19,886 nt of DNA, taken from NCBI GenBank assembly GCA_964444885.1, contig CAYUIZ010000055.1:1-19886 (forward strand), in the 5' to 3' direction. A model generated the notes under the pieces. That model was not told the DNA's origin, searched no databases, and worked only from the letters and a program-made list of their open reading frames with translations. This document shows positions 1 through 7,311 of the stretch, in pieces (the first letter of the stretch is position 1; each line of letters opens with the position of its first letter). The stretch comes from CAYRGQ01 sp964444885 (GTDB taxonomy: Bacteria; Bacteroidota; Bacteroidia; Sphingobacteriales; Sphingobacteriaceae). Both the position numbers and the translations under genes were made by a program.

Positions 1-1
1 C

Positions 2-55
2 GGAGGTATTGCGGGCGCCATGGTTAATCACGAACTTACGACCGAACAATTTTAA
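2..55 (+). CDS. C-terminal end of an unidentified protein (partial)
   Basis: An open frame enters from the left edge and ends at a TAA at 53-55, giving the last 17 residues (GGIAGAMVNHELTTEQF). The Gly/Ala-rich stretch followed by a short polar tail looks like a genuine protein C-terminus, but it is too short to assign a family. It lies 50 bases upstream of the VOC gene on the same strand. Being partial, it could also be chance open frame. Confidence 0.4.
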   Translation, partial: GGIAGAMVNHELTTEQF

Positions 56-105
56 TCCGCGCGATAAGGCGTGCGGATTCACCCGCTACCGAATTTGACC
101 ACGCG

Positions 106-468
106 ATGCTGACAGACATCAATCCAAAACTGCCCATGCGTGACAAGGCTGTCACCAAGGCCTTTTATGTGAAAAAGCTGGGTTTTCGGCTATTTGGAGG
201 CGCAGACCATGACGACTATTTGATGGTGGAGAAAGATGAAATCCAAATCCACTTTTTTCTGTTCAAAGAGCTGGACCCCCTCGCCAACTACGGGCAAGTG
301 TATATTCGCACCGATGATATTGACAGCTTGTATCAGTCGTTATTGGATAATAAGGTGGCTATTCATCCCCACGCCCCCCTGCAAACCAAGCCTTGGGGAC
401 AAAAAGAATTTGCCTTGCTCGACCCGGACCATAACTTGCTGACCTTTGGGCAAAGCGCGATCGCATAA
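106..468 (+). CDS. VOC-family (glyoxalase/bleomycin-resistance-fold) protein
   Basis: This 120-residue protein has the length and layout of a single-subunit vicinal-oxygen-chelate protein of the bleomycin-resistance type. The N-terminal half reads KAFYVKKLGFRL, the usual first beta-alpha unit in which substrate-facing residues follow a 'FY...LGF' pattern. The middle has EIQIHFFLF and then VYIRTDDIDSLYQSL, the start of the second repeat. The C-terminus has KEFALLDPDHNLLTFGQ, the classic 'DPDGN.L.F' ending. Proteins of this type bind hydrophobic or drug-like ligands as dimers and often lack the metal centre of true glyoxalases; which applies here cannot be told. A strong hairpin terminator follows 42 bases after the stop, so it is probably the last gene of its transcript. 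The substrate is unknown. Confidence 0.85.
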   Translation: MLTDINPKLPMRDKAVTKAFYVKKLGFRLFGGADHDDYLMVEKDEIQIHFFLFKELDPLANYGQVYIRTDDIDSLYQSLLDNKVAIHPHAPLQTKPWGQKEFALLDPDHNLLTFGQSAIA

Positions 469-510
469 ATCCCGTGGAGTTTTTCAGCCTTGACCACAGA
501 TACGAACACG

Positions 511-533
511 ATCGGCGAAACGCCGGTTTTTTT
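511..533 (+). terminator. Rho-independent terminator after the VOC gene
   Basis: ATCGGCG and CGCCGGT pair as a 7-bp stem (one G-T wobble) around an AAA loop and are followed directly by seven T's at 527-533. It closes the upstream transcript and insulates the rsmA promoter. A degenerate copy (GACGGC followed by seven T's and ATCC, about 551-567) lies just downstream and may be a decayed duplicate. Confidence 0.85.
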
Positions 534-571
534 ATCCGACAGCTGGAAATGACGGCTTTTTTTATCCCGCC

Positions 572-603
572 TTGCCGCTTTGTACAAATTTCACGTAAGT
601 TTG
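572..603 (+). promoter_or_regulatory. Bacteroidota-type promoter for rsmA
   Basis: TAAGTTTG at 596-603 is an exact match to the Bacteroidota -7 element TAnnTTTG. A TTG at 572-574 lies 21 bases upstream, as expected for the -33 element. Transcription would begin near 610, giving a leader of about 13 bases before the rsmA ATG at 623. This is inferred from consensus only. Confidence 0.6.
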
Positions 604-622
604 CCAGCAAACAACACGCGTA

Positions 623-1411
623 ATGGGTTCGGTTCGGGCAAAAAAACATCTAGGCCAGCATTTCCTGACGGATAAAAATACCGCATCACGGATCGTGTCG
701 GCACTGCGGCCTGCAGCGCTGGGCTACGACACGGTCCTGGAGGTGGGGCCCGGTATGGGCGTGTTGTCGGATTTTCTGGTGCCGGACGAGCGGTTGCAGA
801 CGCACCTGATTGACATTGATATCGAGTCCATTGCCTATCTGCGGGATCGGTATCCGCAATTGGGCGACCGGCTGATTAGCGGGGACTTCCTCGCGCTGCC
901 ATTCGGCGACTACTTCAGCGGCAAGCTCGGCCTGATCGGCAACTTCCCCTACAACATCTCTTCGCAAATCCTGTTTAAGGTACTGGAGGAGCGGCAACGC
1001 GTTGTCGAGGTTGTCGGCATGTTCCAAAAAGAAGTGGCCGAACGATGCGTGGCCCAGCCGGGAGGCAAGACCTACGGTATACTGAGCGTATTCGTGCAGG
1101 CTTATTTTGACGTGGAATACCTATTCACCGTCAAGCCCGGCGCCTTCAACCCGCCGCCCAAGGTGCTGTCGGGCGTTATCCGCCTCACGCGCAATGCCGT
1201 CACCGAACTGGACTGCGACGAAAAGCTGTTTTGGCGCGTGGTCAAAGCCGCCTTCAACCAACGACGCAAAACCCTGCGCAATGCCTTGGCCGCCGTTATT
1301 CCCAAAGACCGTATGCCCGAATCTGACCTGCTCGAGCTCCGCGCCGAGCGCTTGGGCGTTGCCGAATTCGTGTCGCTGACCCGTGCGATTCACCATGCAT
1401 TAACCCCATAA
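623..1411 (+). CDS. rsmA: 16S rRNA (adenine1518-N6/adenine1519-N6)-dimethyltransferase
   Basis: RsmA (KsgA) dimethylates two adjacent adenines in helix 45 of 16S rRNA during late small-subunit assembly, using S-adenosylmethionine. The 262-residue protein has the family's length and all its motifs. The start is AKKHLGQHFL (residues 6-15). The SAM-binding motif LEVGPGMGVL is at 39-48, the acidic DIDI at 64-67 and the adenine-binding motif NFPY at 107-110 (commonly NLPY). FNPPPKV and the late FNQRRKTLRNAL follow in the C-terminal half. The ATG at 623 is chosen because the conserved KKHLGQHFL motif begins six residues later. It has its own promoter and is followed 18 bases later by the hydroxyacid dehydrogenase on the same strand, so the two are probably co-transcribed. 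Confidence 0.97.
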   Translation: MGSVRAKKHLGQHFLTDKNTASRIVSALRPAALGYDTVLEVGPGMGVLSDFLVPDERLQTHLIDIDIESIAYLRDRYPQLGDRLISGDFLALPFGDYFSGKLGLIGNFPYNISSQILFKVLEERQRVVEVVGMFQKEVAERCVAQPGGKTYGILSVFVQAYFDVEYLFTVKPGAFNPPPKVLSGVIRLTRNAVTELDCDEKLFWRVVKAAFNQRRKTLRNALAAVIPKDRMPESDLLELRAERLGVAEFVSLTRAIHHALTP

Positions 1412-1429
1412 ACAACCCAATACACATCC

Positions 1430-2359
1430 ATGAAACTCCTGATCGTTGACGATATCCACGCCGTTTTTTTGGACCGCCTGTCGGCGGCTGGCCTTACCTG
1501 TGATTACCAGCCCGGTTTTGACAAAGCGGACACCCTCGCTGTCATTAACCAATACCAAGGCCTGGTGATCCGTTCCAAGTTTCGGGTAGACCGCGAATTT
1601 ATCGACCAAGCTCCGGCCTTGCGCTTTATCGCACGGGGCGGCGCGGGGATGGACAACATCGACGAGGACTACGCCGCCGAGAAAAGCATTGCCCTGCTAA
1701 ACGCGCCCGAGGGCAACCGCGATGCCGTTGGCGAGCACCTTGTCGGGATGCTGCTGTCGCTCATGAACAAGCTGGCCACGGCCGACCGGGAAGTGCGCGA
1801 CGGCCTGTGGCGCCGCGAGGCAAACCGGGGTCTGGAGCTAGGCGGCCGCACCGTGGCACTTATCGGCTACGGCAACAACGGGCGCGCCATGGCGCAAAAG
1901 CTTTCCGGATTTGGCGTGACAACCCTCGCCTACGACAAATACAAAACGGGCTTTTCGGATGCCTACGCCACCGAAGTAAGCATGGAAGAAGTGGTCAAGC
2001 GGGCCGACGTGCTGAGCCTGCACATCCCGCTGACGCGCGAAACACGCAATTTGGTAAACGAAGAATACTTGTTCCATTTCCGCAAGCCGATCTTTTTGCT
2101 CAACGGCGCCCGCGGTGAAATCGTGGACGTGCCCGCCGTGCTTGACGCCATGGAAAAAGGGCGCATCCTCGGCGCGGCATTCGATGTGTTGCCCGTAGAG
2201 AAACAACCGGCCTTGCAGGAGACACCTTGGTTTGCGCCATTGGCGGCCAATGAGCGCGTACTCCTGTCGCCACACGTGGCTGGCTGGAGCGTGGAAAGCT
2301 ACTTCAAAATTGCCGACGTACTGGCCACCAAGGTGCTTGAGTTCGCCAACCGGGGCTAA
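1430..2359 (+). CDS. NAD-dependent D-2-hydroxyacid dehydrogenase
   Basis: This is a 309-residue cytosolic oxidoreductase of the D-2-hydroxyacid dehydrogenase family, which includes phosphoglycerate dehydrogenase and reversibly oxidises D-2-hydroxy acids with NAD. The N-terminal part (1-100) is the split substrate domain, with ARGGAGMDNID at 68-78. The Rossmann domain carries VALIGYGNNG (G146, G148, G151), followed by the acidic D169 that favours NAD over NADP. The catalytic triad is visible as R228 in NGARGE, E257 in DVLPVEKQP and H282 in LSPHVAGW. At about 310 residues it lacks the regulatory ACT domain of long SerA proteins. Short SerA-like enzymes, hydroxypyruvate reductases and D-lactate dehydrogenases share this architecture, so the true substrate is open. 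Its stop is only 5 bases from that of the converging UbiA-like gene. Confidence 0.9.
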   Translation: MKLLIVDDIHAVFLDRLSAAGLTCDYQPGFDKADTLAVINQYQGLVIRSKFRVDREFIDQAPALRFIARGGAGMDNIDEDYAAEKSIALLNAPEGNRDAVGEHLVGMLLSLMNKLATADREVRDGLWRREANRGLELGGRTVALIGYGNNGRAMAQKLSGFGVTTLAYDKYKTGFSDAYATEVSMEEVVKRADVLSLHIPLTRETRNLVNEEYLFHFRKPIFLLNGARGEIVDVPAVLDAMEKGRILGAAFDVLPVEKQPALQETPWFAPLAANERVLLSPHVAGWSVESYFKIADVLATKVLEFANRG

Positions 2360-2364
2360 TACGG

Positions 2365-3228
2365 CTACAGCGGCAACATCCCGCCAATTACCGCCGCAAC
2401 ATATTGCAACACCAGCAGCCCGTCAAGCACGAGAAAATAGAAATAATCGTTTTTCCCGGCTTTGGCCTGCAGCACTAACCACATCGCGTACAGGCTGACG
2501 AGCAACAGCAGGGCACGCGTGGTCAGGCCGTATCCACTCACCAGCACCAAAACGCCGTGCACAGCGAGGAGTAATCCGCTGAGCCAGCGGCTTCGGCCGG
2601 CGCCGATCAAGACGGGCAAGGTCCGCAAGCCATACCCGCGGTCAGTCTGCTCATCGCGGATATCAAAAGGGATGGTGATGGCCACAACAAACACAAACAT
2701 ACCCAACGCGAGATACAGGGTCTTGCCCCAGGGCACCGGCCACCCCGTGACATCCGCAACCAAAACCGGAATGCCCACACAAGCCAGTACCCAGACTAGC
2801 GCAATATAAAACACCTTGGCCCCATACAGGCTGCGCAAGCCTTCTTTGCGTCCCCGACGGCCCAGCAAGGGCGCGTAATACGCCAATGCGACGGCCCCAG
2901 CCAGCACGTATCCGGTGATGACAGGAATACGCAGCCTACCCAGCAACAGGAGCAAAAGCAAGGCCGCACAACCCAGCATGCTCAAGAAGGTCAGGCGGTT
3001 GCGCGACGTCCAGCGTAGCTTGGCATTGCCCCGGGCCGCCGTGCCTGCTAGCGCCTGGGGGATACTGTACAGGACCATCGTCGAAAGCCCCACAAGCGCC
3101 ATCACATCCAGCCGCGTGGGGAAGGCGAGCAGCTGATAGGTGAGGGCCGCCTGCGCGCCCGCACAGCAGCCGATAAACACGTTGCTGTAAAGGATAACGT
3201 CCAGAAGTTGCCGGTTGCGAAATGCCAT
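2365..3228 (-). CDS. UbiA-like integral membrane protein
   Basis: This hydrophobic protein has about eight predicted membrane segments and resembles the UbiA prenyltransferase superfamily, which attaches prenyl chains to aromatic or quinone acceptors in the cytoplasmic membrane. Late in the protein, ITIPFDIRDEQTDRGYGL followed by RTLPVLIG matches the second Asp-rich UbiA motif and the TLP sequence after it. The first Asp-rich motif (N..D...D after the second helix) is not recognisable, so catalysis is uncertain. The frame stays open to a TTG at 3297 (310 residues). I prefer the ATG at 3228 (287 residues) because the extra 23 residues are Arg-rich and unlike a UbiA N-terminus. It converges on the dehydrogenase and stands alone on its strand. 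It could be an atypical prenyltransferase or a non-catalytic relative. Confidence 0.75.
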   Translation of the reverse strand: MAFRNRQLLDVILYSNVFIGCCAGAQAALTYQLLAFPTRLDVMALVGLSTMVLYSIPQALAGTAARGNAKLRWTSRNRLTFLSMLGCAALLLLLLLGRLRIPVITGYVLAGAVALAYYAPLLGRRGRKEGLRSLYGAKVFYIALVWVLACVGIPVLVADVTGWPVPWGKTLYLALGMFVFVVAITIPFDIRDEQTDRGYGLRTLPVLIGAGRSRWLSGLLLAVHGVLVLVSGYGLTTRALLLLVSLYAMWLVLQAKAGKNDYFYFLVLDGLLVLQYVAAVIGGMLPL

Positions 3229-3447
3229 AGCGTGCCGCTGTCTAAAGTAACGCAGGAGTCGAACGGCTACTAAATATTGCCTACCGTCCGGCTTCAAAAT
3301 TCGCTTTCTTAAATAAAGTATGTAAATTTAACGCATTAAATACGATTATCGACGGATGGCCCGCCCTCACACGAAAGGATGACCCGTTCCGCCCCTTAAT
3401 CGGTTACTAACATTCACTAATCATCTAAATTAAGACCGACATTAGAC
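3229..3447. other. Divergent intergenic region between the UbiA-like gene and acs
   Basis: This AT-rich spacer must hold the promoters of both divergent genes. TAAATTTA at 3323-3330 is a one-mismatch version of the -7 element TAnnTTTG facing acs, but no convincing -33 element stands in front of it. Near acs there are three CTAA words at 3407, 3417 and 3425. No hairpin terminator or RNA gene was seen. Confidence 0.4.
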
Positions 3448-5367
3448 ATGAGCTTTCAAATCAAATCGTTTGAGGAGTATCAACAGCAGTACCAAAAGAG
3501 CGTTGAGAACCCGGAAGAATTTTGGGCAGGTATCGCTGAAAACTTTTTCTGGCGCAGGAAGTGGAATAAAGTCCTGGACTGGAACTTCAAGGAGCCAAGT
3601 ATTAAGTGGTTTGAAGGTGCGAAGCTAAACATCACCGAAAACTGCCTCGACCGGCATATTTACCGTGACGGCGACAAGCCGGCCATCATCTGGGAGCCTA
3701 ACGACCCCACCGAAGCTCACCGGGTGCTGACGTACAAGCAGTTGTTGGAAAAAGTAGAGCAATTTGGCAACGTCCTCAAAAACAACGGCGTGCGCAAGGG
3801 AGACCGGGTCTGTCTCTACCTGCCGATGATTCCCGAACTCGTCATCGCCGTGTTGGCCTGTGCCCGCGTTGGCGCGGTGCATTCGGTCGTGTTTGGGGGG
3901 TTCTCTGCCCAGTCTATTGCTGACCGGATCAACGATGCCGATTGCAAACTGATCGTCACGGCCGACGGTTCCTACCGCGGCATGAAGCACATCGGTCTGA
4001 AAGATATCGTCGATGACGCCCTCATGCAATGCACTTCGGTCGAGCGCGTGGTCGTCATTACCCGTACCCGCACCCCCGTATCGATGATCAAAGGCCGCGA
4101 TGTGTGGTGGGAAGACGAAATCAGAAAAGTAGAAACCCAAGGAAACCCGCCCTGCCCGCCAGAAGAGATGGACGCGGAAGACATGCTTTTCATCCTCTAC
4201 ACCTCGGGCTCAACGGGCAAGCCCAAAGGCGTCGTCCATACCGTGGGCGGTTATATGGTTTACACCGGGTATACCTTCGCCAATGTGTTCCAATACCAGC
4301 CAGACGAGGTATTCTTCTGCACGGCGGACATCGGATGGATCACCGGACACTCCTACATTGTGTACGGCCCCCTTTCCCAAGGCGCGACCTCACTGGTATT
4401 CGAAGGCGTCCCTACCTGGCCCGACTCCGGAAGACTGTGGGACGTTGTGGACAAACATAAAGTCAACATCCTCTATACTGCGCCTACGGCCATCCGTTCC
4501 CTCATGGCAGCCGGTGACACGTACCTGGAGGGCAAGGACCTGAGCTCGATCACCACCCTGGGGTCGGTAGGCGAGCCCATCAACGAGGAGGCTTGGCATT
4601 GGTACGACAAAAACATCGGCAAGGGAGAGGCGCCAATCGTGGACACCTGGTGGCAAACGGAAAACGGTGGCATCATGATCTCTCCGATTGCGAATGTGAC
4701 GCCTACCATTCCGAGCTATGCCATGTTGCCCCTACCCGGCGTGCAACCCGTGTTGGTAGACGAAAACGGTGCTGAGCTTAAAGGCAACGGCGTGTCGGGC
4801 AACCTGTGCATCAAGTTTCCCTGGCCGGGGATGCTCCGCACCACCTATGGCGACCATGAGCGCTGTCGGCTTACCTACTTCACTGCATTCGAAAACATGT
4901 ATTTCACCGGCGACGGATGCCTGCGCGACGAAAACGGCTATTACCGGATTACGGGCCGGGTGGACGACGTCCTCAACGTGTCGGGCCACCGCATCGGCAC
5001 GGCGGAGGTGGAAAATGCCCTCAACATGCACGCGGACGTCATCGAATCGGCCGTTGTGGGTTACCCCCATGCCGTTAAAGGACAAGGCATTTACGCCTTC
5101 GTCATCGCCAGCGAACACAAAAGCGAGCCCGACCTGATGCGCCAGGACATCAATAAAACCGTTAGCCGGATCATCGGTGCCATCGCCCGCCCCGATAAAA
5201 TCCAGTTTGTAAGAGGCCTGCCCAAAACGCGTTCAGGCAAGATTATGCGGCGTATCCTACGGAAGATCGCCGAAGGCGACACCAGTACCCTCGGCGACAC
5301 GTCGACGTTGCTGGATCCATCGACGGTCGACGAAATCATTGCCGGCGCAGCCGAGATGAAGGACTAG
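3448..5367 (+). CDS. acs: Acetyl-CoA synthetase (AMP-forming)
   Basis: Acs activates acetate to acetyl-AMP and then acetyl-CoA in the cytosol, for growth on or recycling of acetate. The 639-residue protein has the full family length and a typical N-terminal ACAS region (FWAGIAENFFWRRKW and then KWFEGAKLNITENCLDRH). The phosphate-binding loop YTSGSTGKPKG is at 251-261. WWQTENGG at 401-408 carries the tryptophan that limits the acyl pocket to acetate or propionate. YFTGDGCLRDENGYY contains the hinge and ribose-binding region. The C-terminal PKTRSGKIMRR (592-602) holds the catalytic lysine K598, the residue that protein acetylation inactivates in well-studied Acs enzymes. It is a single-gene transcript ended by the hairpin at 5393-5423. 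Confidence 0.97.
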   Translation: MSFQIKSFEEYQQQYQKSVENPEEFWAGIAENFFWRRKWNKVLDWNFKEPSIKWFEGAKLNITENCLDRHIYRDGDKPAIIWEPNDPTEAHRVLTYKQLLEKVEQFGNVLKNNGVRKGDRVCLYLPMIPELVIAVLACARVGAVHSVVFGGFSAQSIADRINDADCKLIVTADGSYRGMKHIGLKDIVDDALMQCTSVERVVVITRTRTPVSMIKGRDVWWEDEIRKVETQGNPPCPPEEMDAEDMLFILYTSGSTGKPKGVVHTVGGYMVYTGYTFANVFQYQPDEVFFCTADIGWITGHSYIVYGPLSQGATSLVFEGVPTWPDSGRLWDVVDKHKVNILYTAPTAIRSLMAAGDTYLEGKDLSSITTLGSVGEPINEEAWHWYDKNIGKGEAPIVDTWWQTENGGIMISPIANVTPTIPSYAMLPLPGVQPVLVDENGAELKGNGVSGNLCIKFPWPGMLRTTYGDHERCRLTYFTAFENMYFTGDGCLRDENGYYRITGRVDDVLNVSGHRIGTAEVENALNMHADVIESAVVGYPHAVKGQGIYAFVIASEHKSEPDLMRQDINKTVSRIIGAIARPDKIQFVRGLPKTRSGKIMRRILRKIAEGDTSTLGDTSTLLDPSTVDEIIAGAAEMKD

Positions 5368-5392
5368 TAACGCCCGACTTTATCACGAACCC

Positions 5393-5423
5393 CGCAACGC
5401 TTACCGCGTGTTGCGCGGTTTTT
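5393..5423 (+). terminator. Rho-independent terminator after acs
   Basis: CGCAACGC pairs with GTGTTGCG-type sequence at 5408-5415 (six Watson-Crick pairs, then a G-T and a C-G) around a 7-base loop. After CGG come five T's at 5419-5423. It lies 26 bases after the acs stop. Confidence 0.7.
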
Positions 5424-5507
5424 ATTGCGCGAAAAAAGGACTATTTGAACACCCCGGTTTATTTCAGGCACATTACGGGTATTCGGTGCTGTTTTTCGGT
5501 GACGGGC

Positions 5508-5538
5508 TTGCAAGAGTGTAAAACCTACACTATCTTTG
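5508..5538 (+). promoter_or_regulatory. Promoter-like element with no gene downstream
   Basis: TATCTTTG at 5531-5538 matches TAnnTTTG exactly, and a TTG at 5508-5510 lies 20 bases upstream, a proper -33/-7 arrangement. Transcription would start near 5545 and meet the terminator hairpin at 5576-5609, so the product would be a short RNA of roughly 65 bases rather than an mRNA. Confidence 0.45.
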
Positions 5539-5544
5539 TGTCAT

Positions 5545-5609
5545 CATAATTTAGGTTTATAATTGGTTAGTAAAAGTCTCCATTCTCCCCGTTTGGAGGC
5601 TTTTTTTTT
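5545..5609 (+). ncRNA. Candidate short non-coding RNA
   Basis: The stretch runs from the predicted start of the promoter at 5508-5538 to the end of the T run at 5609. It holds an AT-rich single-stranded 5' part of about 30 bases and then the terminator hairpin. No open frame of useful length and no recognised RNA family is visible. The call rests only on the spacing of promoter and terminator. Confidence 0.25.
5576..5609. terminator. Bidirectional terminator between acs and the greA-like gene
   Basis: GTCTCC and GGAGGC form a 6-bp stem (one G-T pair) with a 13-base loop. On the + strand it is followed by nine T's. On the - strand the same stem is followed by TTTTACT, so it can also end the leftward operon, whose last stop lies at 5643. 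Confidence 0.65.
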
Positions 5610-5642
5610 GCCCTGAAACCGACGATAAATACGGTCTTTTTA

Positions 5643-6107
5643 TTAGAAAACTTGACTGACTGTGTAGGCGGCATTGCTGTACCGGACGGTATCGCCCGGC
5701 TTGCAGCCTAGTAACAGGCGCCCGATCGGCGAGGAGGCGGACAACGCGAAGACGCGGCCCTGTTCCGTATCGAGCACGCCAATGCCCGGCCCGAGAAAAA
5801 ACACGCCGCGGTCGGTCTCAATCACCGCGCCGACGCCTCCTTGGGACTTTTGTTCTTCGGGGTTGATCGCGTCCAAAACGTGCTTCATCGCTTTGGCTTC
5901 GGCCAGGAGCCGTTCATTGCGGTCGATCTCCTGCTGCATCATCTCGCGTCCGGTCTCGTATTTGTCACCCGCGCTGCTTTTCGTGTCATCCTGGCTGGCA
6001 TCACGCGCGGCGGCCAACGCTTCCTCGGCCGTCGCAACCCGCGCCTCAATATGTGCCTGGCAGGCTAGGAAGATCGCTCCTTTCAGTTGTTGTTGATTCG
6101 TTTTCAT
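5643..6107 (-). CDS. GreA/GreB-family transcription-factor-like protein
   Basis: This 154-residue protein has the two-part layout of Gre factors. An N-terminal helical coiled-coil (about 1-80) is rich in Ala, Glu and Arg and contains SSAGDKYETGREMMQQE, resembling the tip region of GreA where acidic residues act in the RNA polymerase secondary channel. A C-terminal FKBP-like domain (about 95-154) contains SPIGRLLLGCKPGDTV, the hallmark of GreA/GreB C-termini. Classical Gre proteins rescue backtracked polymerase; whether this short divergent form cleaves RNA is unknown. Related Bacteroidota proteins are, I believe, sometimes labelled 3-oxoacyl-ACP synthase, which nothing here supports. Its ATG overlaps the stop of the upstream small gene by 4 bases (ATGA), so the two are translationally coupled. 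Confidence 0.8.
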   Translation of the reverse strand: MKTNQQQLKGAIFLACQAHIEARVATAEEALAAARDASQDDTKSSAGDKYETGREMMQQEIDRNERLLAEAKAMKHVLDAINPEEQKSQGGVGAVIETDRGVFFLGPGIGVLDTEQGRVFALSASSPIGRLLLGCKPGDTVRYSNAAYTVSQVF

Positions 6108-6361
6108 CGCTTCCCGTAGGTTGGGGGAGTACCGGTCCGCCTCGCGGCGTCCTGCCTCAGCGGCTTCAGCAAATGCTCCAGCCCATTTAATTTGATCTCG
6201 TACATACTGGCCAGCAGGATACCCAGCTTCCCTTCCGGATACCCCTTGCTGTTAAACCAGTTTAGATAGGGCTCTGGCAAGTCACACAGCAATGTGCCTT
6301 TGTATTTGCCGAAAGGCATACGCAGGGTTACCAGGGTACGCAGGGTTTCGTGGGGGTCCAT
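6104..6361 (-). CDS. DUF3820-type small protein
   Basis: This 85-residue protein resembles the DUF3820 (PF12843, 'quorum-sensing-regulated virulence factor') family. The core MPFGKYKGTLLCDLPEPYL (about 15-33) followed by WFNSKGYPEGKLG is the family's signature, 'PFGKYKG..l.dlP..Yl.W....g.p.G.lg'. The C-terminal 20 residues are basic and probably disordered. The molecular function of the family is unknown. It starts 2 bases after the stop of the glycosyltransferase and overlaps the greA-like gene by 4 bases, so it is a firm operon member. Similar short modules occur in or beside nucleic-acid enzymes, which would fit the Gre-like partner, but that is inference. Confidence 0.8.
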   Translation of the reverse strand: MDPHETLRTLVTLRMPFGKYKGTLLCDLPEPYLNWFNSKGYPEGKLGILLASMYEIKLNGLEHLLKPLRQDAARRTGTPPTYGKR

Positions 6362-6363
6362 GT

Positions 6364-7116
6364 TCAGTCGTTGGTTTTGCCGTGCCGGAGATAGTAGGCC
6401 GCCAGGTTAAAGGCGATTACGGCGTGATTCAAGATATTGGGCACTAGGCCGTAGTGCTTTGAAAAAATCCGGAAGCGTTCGAGCAGGCTTTGCCGATGCC
6501 GTGTTTTTGATACGCCGCCCATAAGGTACTTAGCGACCAGCATCCGGGTATTGACATTCCGCTTGGCTTTTTTGGCCGCGCGGATTACCCAGTCGATGTC
6601 GGCACTCAGTGCGTATTGGGTGTCGTACCGCCCCACAAGGGCCCGTCGGATATAGATGGCTTGGTGGCTGACATTCATCCCGAAGCGAAAGCTGCGCCAC
6701 GTGAAGCGCTCCGGTATGTGGTGGCGCCGTAGGCCCAGCGACTCCCATTGATCGTCAAACAGCTCGGTTTCGCCGTAATAGATGTCGGCATCGGGTGCGC
6801 TGGCAAATACGCGCTCGACAGTGTCGGGTGCATAAATCTCATCGCCCGAATTCATGAAAAGCACATAATCTCCCGTAGCCATGGCCAGCCCCTTGTTCAT
6901 CGCGTCGTAGATTCCCTTGTCGGGTTCACTCACCCAACGCGTGATGTGCGTGTCGTACCGCTTGATTACCTCGGCTGTGCCGTCCGTCGAACCGCCGTCC
7001 ACCACCACGTATTCAATGTGCGGGTAGGTCTGTCCGATGACCGAGCGTATCGTGCGTTCGATATCCCGGACGTTGTTGTAGACAACGGTAATGATGCTCA
7101 GCGAAGGTTGTTCCAT
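6364..7116 (-). CDS. Family 2 glycosyltransferase
   Basis: This 250-residue GT-A fold enzyme transfers a sugar from a nucleotide-sugar to a growing glycan on the cytoplasmic face of the membrane. The start LSIITVVYNN (6-15), VVVDGGSTDGT (37-47), SEPDKGIYDAMNKGL (63-77) and the metal-binding MNSGDE (88-93) are the standard GT2 motifs in order. A later aspartate pair in SADIDWVIR is typical of colanic-acid-type (WcaE-like) glycosyltransferases that lack membrane helices. The C-terminal 60 residues are basic. It follows the methyltransferase after a 195-base gap filled by an open frame and precedes the DUF3820 gene by 2 bases. Donor and acceptor cannot be read from the sequence. Confidence 0.92.
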   Translation of the reverse strand: MEQPSLSIITVVYNNVRDIERTIRSVIGQTYPHIEYVVVDGGSTDGTAEVIKRYDTHITRWVSEPDKGIYDAMNKGLAMATGDYVLFMNSGDEIYAPDTVERVFASAPDADIYYGETELFDDQWESLGLRRHHIPERFTWRSFRFGMNVSHQAIYIRRALVGRYDTQYALSADIDWVIRAAKKAKRNVNTRMLVAKYLMGGVSKTRHRQSLLERFRIFSKHYGLVPNILNHAVIAFNLAAYYLRHGKTND

Positions 7117-7122
7117 GTACGG

Positions 7123-7269
7123 CTATTTATGGGAGCCAAAGATATCGTTATCATACGCCTTAATCAAGTGCGGATGGATGGGAACTTGGCAAATTATGTC
7201 GGCTTTCAAACCCACTTCCCAACGCTTTGCTTCCCGAATCAAGTTCCGGACAGGCAACAAAGACCACAT
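7123..7269 (-). CDS. Possible small ORF filling the methyltransferase-glycosyltransferase gap
   Basis: An open frame covers the whole 195-base gap between two operon genes. It runs from a GTG at 7311, touching the methyltransferase stop, to a TAG at 7123, six bases before the glycosyltransferase start. From its internal ATG at 7269 it would encode 48 residues (MWSLLPVRNLIREAKRWEVG and onward), with no recognised family. The amino-acid mix is plausible for a real protein or for the remnant of a larger gene. Chance openness over 190 bases is also quite possible. Confidence 0.25.
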   Translation of the reverse strand: MWSLLPVRNLIREAKRWEVGLKADIICQVPIHPHLIKAYDNDIFGSHK

Positions 7270-7311
7270 TTTTTTATGTTTTGTTTGCCCTTGGGCCCGA
7301 ACCCATCGCAC

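Noticed and set aside
5281..5330. Apparent GDTSTL duplication at the end of Acs
   Set aside because: A GDTSTL-type stretch with a similar preceding segment is normal for the C-terminus of acetyl-CoA synthetases.
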